DNA from: Agathobaculum sp.
GTDB taxonomy: Bacteria > Bacillota > Clostridia > Oscillospirales > Butyricicoccaceae
DNA length: 35,399 nucleotides
Direction of reading: 5' to 3'
NCBI RefSeq assembly: GCF_022775115.1
Contig: NZ_JALFLA010000082.1
Location: 1-35,399 of the forward strand
Shown here: positions 30,735 through 35,399 of the stretch, one piece after another
Layout: the number at the start of each line of letters is the position of its first letter
Position numbering within the stretch: the first letter of the stretch is position 1
Notes under the pieces: model-generated
The model's input: the letters and a program-made list of their open reading frames with translations, nothing else
What the model was told of the DNA's origin: nothing
Database searches by the model: none
Position numbers and translations under genes: made by a program

Positions 30735-31670
30735 ATGGCTGACTTTGTATCCCATCATCTGTTTGGCGAGGACGTGCTGCCCGTGATGCCCGCGCCCGCG
30801 CAAATGGCCGCGAGACGCCGCCCGGCATGCTTTCGGTGGGGCTGCCAGGGCCCCGACCCGCTGTTTTACCGCAAAATTGCGGTCGGCAGCCCGCTGCACC
30901 GGGCGGGCAACCGTATGCACTCTGAAAAGGCCGGCGAACTGTTTTCCGCGCTGTCGCGCGCGGTGCATTGCCTGACAGGCGACGCGCACGAGATCGCGCA
31001 GGCGTATTTTTACGGCTTCCTTTGCCACTATGCGCTCGACAGCGAGATCCACCCCTACGTTTACTGCCGGCAGGAGCAGATCCGCTCGGCCGACCCGAAG
31101 CTGTCGGCATCGGCGGTGCACTGCCAGATTGAGAGCGATATCGATTATGCGCTCTATCTCGTACGCGAAAACGAGCCGGTCACAAAGTTTGACCCGGATG
31201 CGTTTTATGCGCTCGAAACGGACGAGCTCGCCGTGATCGCCTGCGTACTGCACGCTGCGCTGCGCATGGTATACGGTGAAGACGTGCCGACACGCGAGCT
31301 GCGCCGCGCATTCCAGGAAATGCTCGCGTGGGAGAATTTCCTCTATTCGGAAAGCCGGCTGGTCTACCGCGGCATGCAGAAAATCGAGCGCGCGCTCGGG
31401 CGCGGCGCGCTGCTCACCGGGCACATGAAGCTCGAGCGTCCAGAGTGGGACTGCCTCAATGAGGAGCACGGCCCGTGGAACAATCTGTGGACGCCGGGCG
31501 AAACGCGCACCGATTCGGTGCCCGAGCTGCTCGGCCTCGCGCGCATCCGCGCCGCCGCGCTCGCCGGGCAGTATGCCGCGCAGTTCGACGCGGGCTGGTT
31601 TTTGCAGCAGCCGTTTGACGTGCCGTTTGACAACGGCAACCCCAAACGCCTTGTGAAGCCAGAAGGCTAA
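30735..31670 (+). CDS. Zinc-dependent phospholipase C-like protein (copy 2)
   Basis: At 311 residues it has the same length as copy 1 (23857-24792) and shares the metal-site pattern: ADFVSHHLFGE, CFRWGCQGPDPLFY, NRMHSEK, FLCHYALDSEIHPYVYCR and SAVHCQIESDID. The His before WGCQGPD in copy 1 is Arg here. By eye about two-thirds of residues match. The two copies differ most at the C-terminus and in the loop after 140. No signal peptide is present. It is followed directly by a strong terminator. Confidence 0.85.
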   Translation: MADFVSHHLFGEDVLPVMPAPAQMAARRRPACFRWGCQGPDPLFYRKIAVGSPLHRAGNRMHSEKAGELFSALSRAVHCLTGDAHEIAQAYFYGFLCHYALDSEIHPYVYCRQEQIRSADPKLSASAVHCQIESDIDYALYLVRENEPVTKFDPDAFYALETDELAVIACVLHAALRMVYGEDVPTRELRRAFQEMLAWENFLYSESRLVYRGMQKIERALGRGALLTGHMKLERPEWDCLNEEHGPWNNLWTPGETRTDSVPELLGLARIRAAALAGQYAAQFDAGWFLQQPFDVPFDNGNPKRLVKPEG

Positions 31671-31673
31671 AGA

Positions 31674-31701
31674 AAAACGCGCCGCTTTTGCGGCGCGTTT
31701 T
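31674..31701 (+). terminator. Terminator after phospholipase-like copy 2
   Basis: Arms 31674-31685 and 31690-31701 (AAAACGCGCCGC and its complement) form a perfect 12-base stem with a TTTT loop. The right arm itself ends in TTTT. Confidence 0.8.
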
Positions 31702-31713
31702 GACGGTTTACCC

Positions 31714-31743
31714 TTGGCTTACCGCGGCATGCTATGGTAGAAT
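31714..31743 (+). promoter_or_regulatory. Promoter of DUF1294-CDF-pyrC copy 2
   Basis: TTGGCT (31714-31719) and TAGAAT (31738-31743), 18 bases apart, equivalent in place and spacing to the copy 1 promoter. Confidence 0.6.
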
Positions 31744-31780
31744 AAACAAATAGTTTGCATTGGGAGGGGAGGCGGCGCAC

Positions 31781-32068
31781 ATGCTGCGGCATATGATCTA
31801 TTATCTGCTTGCGGTCAACCTGATTGGCATGGCCGTATGCGTTTATGACAAGCTGGCGGCGCCGCGTTCGTGGACGCGCGTACCCGAGCGCACGCTCTTT
31901 TTCTGGGCGCTCGTGGGCGGCGGGCCGGGCGTGTACCTGACCATGCTGCTCATCCGGCACAAGACGCTGCATAAGCGGTTCATGCTGGGCATCCCCGCGC
32001 TTATGCTGCTGCAAGCGGCGATTTTTGCGGGACTTTATCATCTTTTAAAAGTAAGAGGGGTATTATGA
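31781..32068 (+). CDS. DUF1294 family small membrane protein (copy 2)
   Basis: This is a 95-residue membrane protein with VYDKLAAPRSWTRVPERTLFFWALVGGGPGV and RHKTLHKRFMLGIP, nearly identical to copy 1 in these blocks. The ATG at 31781 has GGAGGGGAGG in front; a TTG upstream lacks a site. Its stop overlaps the CDF start by four bases, just as in copy 1. Confidence 0.85.
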   Translation: MLRHMIYYLLAVNLIGMAVCVYDKLAAPRSWTRVPERTLFFWALVGGGPGVYLTMLLIRHKTLHKRFMLGIPALMLLQAAIFAGLYHLLKVRGVL

Positions 32069-33231
32069 CAGACATCCTCATCCGCCTATTCGTGCCCGGC
32101 GCGGACAACGCGCGCGACGCGGCGGTGCGCGAACGCTACGGCGTGCTCTCGGGCGCGGTCGGCATCGCGTGCAACGTGTTTTTATTCGCCTTGAAGCTCG
32201 CGATCGGCCTTGTCACGCGGTCGATCTCGATCGCGGCCGACGCGTTCAACAACCTGTCCGATGGGCTTTCGTGCTTGATTTCCATCGTCGGCTTCAAGGT
32301 TTCAGGCAAGGCGCCGGACGCCAAGCACCCGTTCGGCTATGGCCGTACCGAATATATCGCGGGGCTCGCGGTGTCGATGATTATTCTGCTGGTCGGCGTG
32401 GAATTTCTCAAAACCTCGTTTGACCGCATCCTACACCCGGAGGAAATTGTATTTTCGGGCGTGCTGGTCGCCATTCTGGCGGTTTCCATGCTGGTCAAAC
32501 TCTGGATGGGCGCGTTTAACCGCAAGATCGGCACACGCATCGACTCGCCCGTGCTGATGGCCGCCATGCAGGACAGCATCAATGACGTGGTCACGACCGG
32601 CGTGGTCATTCTGGGCATGGTCGCGGGCCGGTTCACCACGCTCCCGGTGGACGGCTATGTGGGCGTGCTGGTCGCGCTGTTCATCCTGTGGGCGGGCTTC
32701 GGCATCGCCAAGGATACGCTCGATCCGCTGCTCGGGCAGGCGGCTGATCCTGAGGTCGCGCAGGCCATTGAAAAGATTGTGCTCGAAGCCGATTACATCG
32801 TCGGCGTGCACGACTTGATCGTGCACAACTACGGCGCTGGCCGTTCGCTGGCCTCGCTTCACGCCGAGGTGCCGTGCAACGCGGACTTCGTCGCCGTGCA
32901 CGAGATCATCGACGAGGCGGAAAAGCACGTCTGGCAGCGCACCGGCGTGTATCTTGTCATCCACATGGATCCGATCGACGTGGACAACGCGCACGTCGCC
33001 GCGCTGCGTGAGCAGGTGGACGCGACGCTGCGCGAAATCGACGAAACGCTCACCATGCATGATTTCCGCGTGGTGGACGGCGAGCGGCAGATCAACCTGA
33101 TTTTCGACGTGGTCGTGCCGTTCAGCTATGACGACGACGACCGCCGCACGCTGATGATGACGCTGCGCGACCGCCTCAAAGAGATCGATAAGCGGTATAA
33201 CCCGGTCGTCACGTTCGACCACCTGATGTGA
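32065..33231 (+). CDS. Cation diffusion facilitator transporter (copy 2)
   Basis: It has 388 residues, as in copy 1. The metal-site signatures are kept: AADAFNNLSD (Asn62/Asp66) and QDSINDV (Asp170/Asp174). The cytoplasmic HDLIVHNYGAGRSLASLHAEVP block is also shared. Differences are scattered, mainly in membrane helix 1 and the last third. Copy 2 is followed after 20 bases by pyrC with no terminator between, so here pyrC is cotranscribed with the transporter, unlike in copy 1. Substrate is unknown. Confidence 0.9.
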   Translation: MTDILIRLFVPGADNARDAAVRERYGVLSGAVGIACNVFLFALKLAIGLVTRSISIAADAFNNLSDGLSCLISIVGFKVSGKAPDAKHPFGYGRTEYIAGLAVSMIILLVGVEFLKTSFDRILHPEEIVFSGVLVAILAVSMLVKLWMGAFNRKIGTRIDSPVLMAAMQDSINDVVTTGVVILGMVAGRFTTLPVDGYVGVLVALFILWAGFGIAKDTLDPLLGQAADPEVAQAIEKIVLEADYIVGVHDLIVHNYGAGRSLASLHAEVPCNADFVAVHEIIDEAEKHVWQRTGVYLVIHMDPIDVDNAHVAALREQVDATLREIDETLTMHDFRVVDGERQINLIFDVVVPFSYDDDDRRTLMMTLRDRLKEIDKRYNPVVTFDHLM

Positions 33232-33251
33232 TATAAGGAAAGGGAAAACAC

Positions 33252-34517
33252 ATGCTGCTGATTCAAAATGGCCATATCATGGACCCTTACACCGGCCTCG
33301 ACGAAAAGCGCGACGTGCTCGTCGGGGACGACGGGGTGATTTCGCGCGTGGACGCGCGCATCGACGCGCCTGCGGGCTGCGAAACGCTCGACGCTGCGGG
33401 GCTGACCGTCTCGCCCGGTTTTGTGGACGGCCACGTGCACTTCCGCGACCCCGGCCAGACCGAAAAGGAAGATGTGCATACCGGCGCGGCGGCGGCCACG
33501 GCGGGCGGCTACGCGGCGGTCATCTGCATGGCCAACACGCTGCCGACCTGCGATACGCCCGAAATCATCCAATATGTGACGAAAAAAGCGGAAAACGAAC
33601 CGGTACAAGTGCTGCAGGCGGGCGCAGTCACCAAAGGCCTTAAGGGACAGGAGCTGACCGATTTCGCCGCCTTGCAATCGGCGGGCGCGCCCTGCCTGAC
33701 CGACGACGGGATAAACCTCACCTCGGCCGCGCTGTGCCGCGCTGCCATGTGCGAGGCCAAACGGCTGGACATGCTGCTTTCTTTTCATGAAGAGGAACCG
33801 TCGCTCGTGCCGTCGCCCGGGGTCAACTTTGGATCGGCGGCCGCGAAAAAATTCGGCGTGCCCGGCGCGATGGCAAGCGCGGAAAGTGCGATGATCGCGC
33901 GCGACATCGCGCTCGCGCTCGATACCGGTGCGCGCGTACTGTTCCAGCATGTGTCGAGCGCGCAGTCGGTCGCGCTCATCCGCGCGGGCAAGGCGCTCGG
34001 CGCGGACATCCACGCCGAGGCGACGCCCCACCATATCTCGCTGACCGAGGCGGACGTGCTCACCTATGGCACGCTCGCGCGCATGAACCCGCCGCTCAGG
34101 AGCGAAAAGGACCGTCTCGCACTCATCGAGGGCCTGCGGGACGGCACGATCGACATGATTGCGACCGACCATGCGCCGCATACCGCGGCGGAAAAGGCGC
34201 GCGAGTTTGCGCGGGCGCCCTCGGGCATCACCGGGCTGGAGACCGCGTTTTCCGTTTGCAACACCTCCCTTACGCGGGCAGGGCATCTGACCAGAATGCA
34301 GCTTTTGGACAAAATGAGCCGCGCGCCCGCCGAATTGTACCGGCTGCCGCGCCACGCGGTCGAGGCGGGGTGCTTTGCAAGGCTCGTGCTGCTCGATTGG
34401 GACTGCGAAAAGACGTACACGTCTTACCGTTCCAAGGCGTCCAACACACCGTATACCGGCTTGAAACTGTATGGCACGCCGGCAGGCATCGTGACCGGAT
34501 GCCGTGTCACCCGGTGA
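33252..34517 (+). CDS. pyrC: Dihydroorotase (copy 2)
   Basis: At 421 residues it has the same amidohydrolase motifs as copy 1: GHVHFRDPG, LTDDGINLTS, FHEEEPSL, QHVSSAQSV, TPHHISL and TDHAPHTAAEK. None of the obvious metal or substrate residues is lost, so both copies look active. A GGAAAGGG site stands before the ATG. The main differences lie in the final 60 residues and the loop after residue 100. The gene ends just before a strong terminator. Confidence 0.93.
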   Translation: MLLIQNGHIMDPYTGLDEKRDVLVGDDGVISRVDARIDAPAGCETLDAAGLTVSPGFVDGHVHFRDPGQTEKEDVHTGAAAATAGGYAAVICMANTLPTCDTPEIIQYVTKKAENEPVQVLQAGAVTKGLKGQELTDFAALQSAGAPCLTDDGINLTSAALCRAAMCEAKRLDMLLSFHEEEPSLVPSPGVNFGSAAAKKFGVPGAMASAESAMIARDIALALDTGARVLFQHVSSAQSVALIRAGKALGADIHAEATPHHISLTEADVLTYGTLARMNPPLRSEKDRLALIEGLRDGTIDMIATDHAPHTAAEKAREFARAPSGITGLETAFSVCNTSLTRAGHLTRMQLLDKMSRAPAELYRLPRHAVEAGCFARLVLLDWDCEKTYTSYRSKASNTPYTGLKLYGTPAGIVTGCRVTR

Positions 34518-34531
34518 CGTTATAAAAAATG

Positions 34532-34567
34532 AAAAACGCCCGGACGCTTTTCTGTCCGGGCGTTTTT
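34532..34567 (+). terminator. Terminator after pyrC copy 2
   Basis: Arms 34532-34545 and 34554-34567 form a perfect 14-base stem with an eight-base loop, with five A and five T at its ends. Confidence 0.85.
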
Positions 34568-34610
34568 GCGCTTTTTGGGCGGTTGAGAAAAAATTCCCAA
34601 ACCAATGCCT

Positions 34611-34639
34611 ACATATTTACAGCGCGGGCAGGGATACTA
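34611..34639 (+). promoter_or_regulatory. Sigma-G-like promoter of spoVT copy 2
   Basis: ACATA (34611-34615) and GATACTA (34633-34639) at 17-base spacing mirror the elements before spoVT copy 1 (ACATA, CATACTA). This suggests forespore expression for both. Confidence 0.55.
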
Positions 34640-34680
34640 CCACTACAGCCAAAAATTCCGTATTGGGAGGGAACGCAACA

Positions 34681-35223
34681 ATGAAGGCAACCGGCATTGT
34701 ACGCCGCATCGACGACCTGGGGCGTGTCGTCATTCCAAAAGAGATCCGCCGCACTCTGCGCATCCGGGAGGGAGACCCGCTTGAGATCTTCACCGACCGC
34801 GACGGAGAGGTGATCTTCAAGAAATATTCGCCCATGGGCGAAATGGGCACCGTTGCAAACGAGCTGGCCGAGGCGCTTTCGCGCACGGCGGGCCTGAGCT
34901 GCGCGATCTGTGACCGCGACGCGGTCATCGCAGTCGCGGGCGGCGCGAAAAAGGATATTTTTGAAAAAACGCTTTCGAGCGATTTTGAAACGCTTATGGA
35001 GCAGCGCACGGTCTACGAGCACAAGCTGGGCGACCCCAGCGATATCAGCATTTCCGAGCATGACGACTACCACGTGGTCGTCGCCGCGCCGATCATCACC
35101 GACGGCGATGTGACCGGCTGCGTCGCTTTCCTCAGCGAGGACGATTCGGCGGCGGCCAGCGAGGTCGATTCCAAGCTGAGCCAGACCGCGGCGCAGTTTT
35201 TAGCCAAGCACGTGGCGATGTAA
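34681..35223 (+). CDS. spoVT: Stage V sporulation regulator SpoVT (copy 2)
   Basis: At 180 residues it has the same length as copy 1. The AbrB DNA-binding domain (1-50) is identical to copy 1, so both should recognise the same sites. The GAF-like domain has changed in several places, for example residues about 95-127, which may alter ligand or oligomer response. GGGAGG lies before the ATG. No small gene like that at 19947-20126 follows it. Confidence 0.95.
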   Translation: MKATGIVRRIDDLGRVVIPKEIRRTLRIREGDPLEIFTDRDGEVIFKKYSPMGEMGTVANELAEALSRTAGLSCAICDRDAVIAVAGGAKKDIFEKTLSSDFETLMEQRTVYEHKLGDPSDISISEHDDYHVVVAAPIITDGDVTGCVAFLSEDDSAAASEVDSKLSQTAAQFLAKHVAM

Positions 35224-35317
35224 GATTAAAATACCCGGCGGGGCGGCACACTATCCTTAAGAAAGATTAACTATTAGAAGTCAACCCCAAAAATGAAGGA
35301 TGGTGGTAAAAAGTCAG

Positions 35318-35399
35318 ATGGCTCGAAAAAGGTATAGCAAAGCAGAGGTCCGGCAGGACCTCAGATGGCTATTAAGGGGGATCAGGCTGCGGGGCAGTA
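35318..35399 (+). CDS. Start of an unidentified gene (partial, right edge)
   Basis: An ATG at 35318 opens a frame that remains open to the window edge (27 codons). The product begins MARKRYSKAEVRQ and is basic. A GGATGGTGG stretch about 12 bases upstream could serve as a weak ribosome-binding site. The basic N-terminus would suit a DNA-binding protein, but the fragment is too short to classify. Confidence 0.35.
   Translation, partial: MARKRYSKAEVRQDLRWLLRGIRLRGS

Noticed and set aside
35318-35399. Right-edge frame considered as a transposase or integrase start
   Set aside because: Only 27 residues are visible and no family motif can be recognised; left as unidentified.

Overview
The window looks like a chromosomal segment of a GC-rich, spore-forming, strictly anaerobic member of the Clostridia, most like the butyrate-producing Oscillospiraceae/Butyricicoccaceae. 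That placement is an inference from gene content: a six-subunit Rnf complex in the order C-D-G-E-A-B, a SpoIIIE/FtsK translocase, two SpoVT genes with sigma-G-like promoters, mini-RNase III, and DUF4317.

Layout. 1-108 holds the tail of an unidentified gene. 230-4150 (minus) is uppP-ftsK-flavin reductase, with a promoter near 4200. 4319-12592 (plus) is a compact nine-gene phage-type cassette: small and large terminase, a small membrane protein, portal, scaffold, coat protein, adaptor, a large propeller-like tail-hub candidate and a coiled-coil protein. It has one promoter overlapped by a LexA-type SOS box and ends in a hairpin. No integrase, replication, lysis, repressor or tail-fibre gene is present. 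12621-13957 (plus) is ccdA-tlpA with its own promoter. 14067-19763 (minus) is rnfCDGEAB-mrnC. 19858-25617 (minus) carries yebC, a zinc-dependent phospholipase C-like gene, DUF1294, a cation-diffusion transporter, pyrC, spoVT and a small gene. 25704-26212 (plus) has a Q/N-rich 37-residue ORF and tRNA-Leu(UAA). 26231-29306 is a decayed mobile-element remnant next to the tRNA, followed by an AT-richer ArsR-permease-thioredoxin-ArsC operon with two operators. 29329-30573 (minus) is a DUF4317 gene. 30696-35223 (plus) is a second, diverged copy of the phospholipase-DUF1294-CDF-pyrC-spoVT block in inverted orientation. 35318 to the edge is the start of an unidentified gene.

Two observations stand out. 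First, the intact head-and-hub cassette, with a gene order like that of P22-type podoviruses, sits between housekeeping genes and appears to be under SOS control. It could be a domesticated capsid, a gene-transfer-agent-like system or a cryptic prophage remnant. Second, a five-gene block occurs twice in opposite orientations around a tRNA-associated island. Gene order, protein lengths and several promoters are conserved, but sequence divergence is substantial, so this is an old duplication, a xenologous acquisition or an assembly join of two related genomes.

All identifications come from reading the sequence and from family knowledge. No database search was run, and identity statements are by eye.
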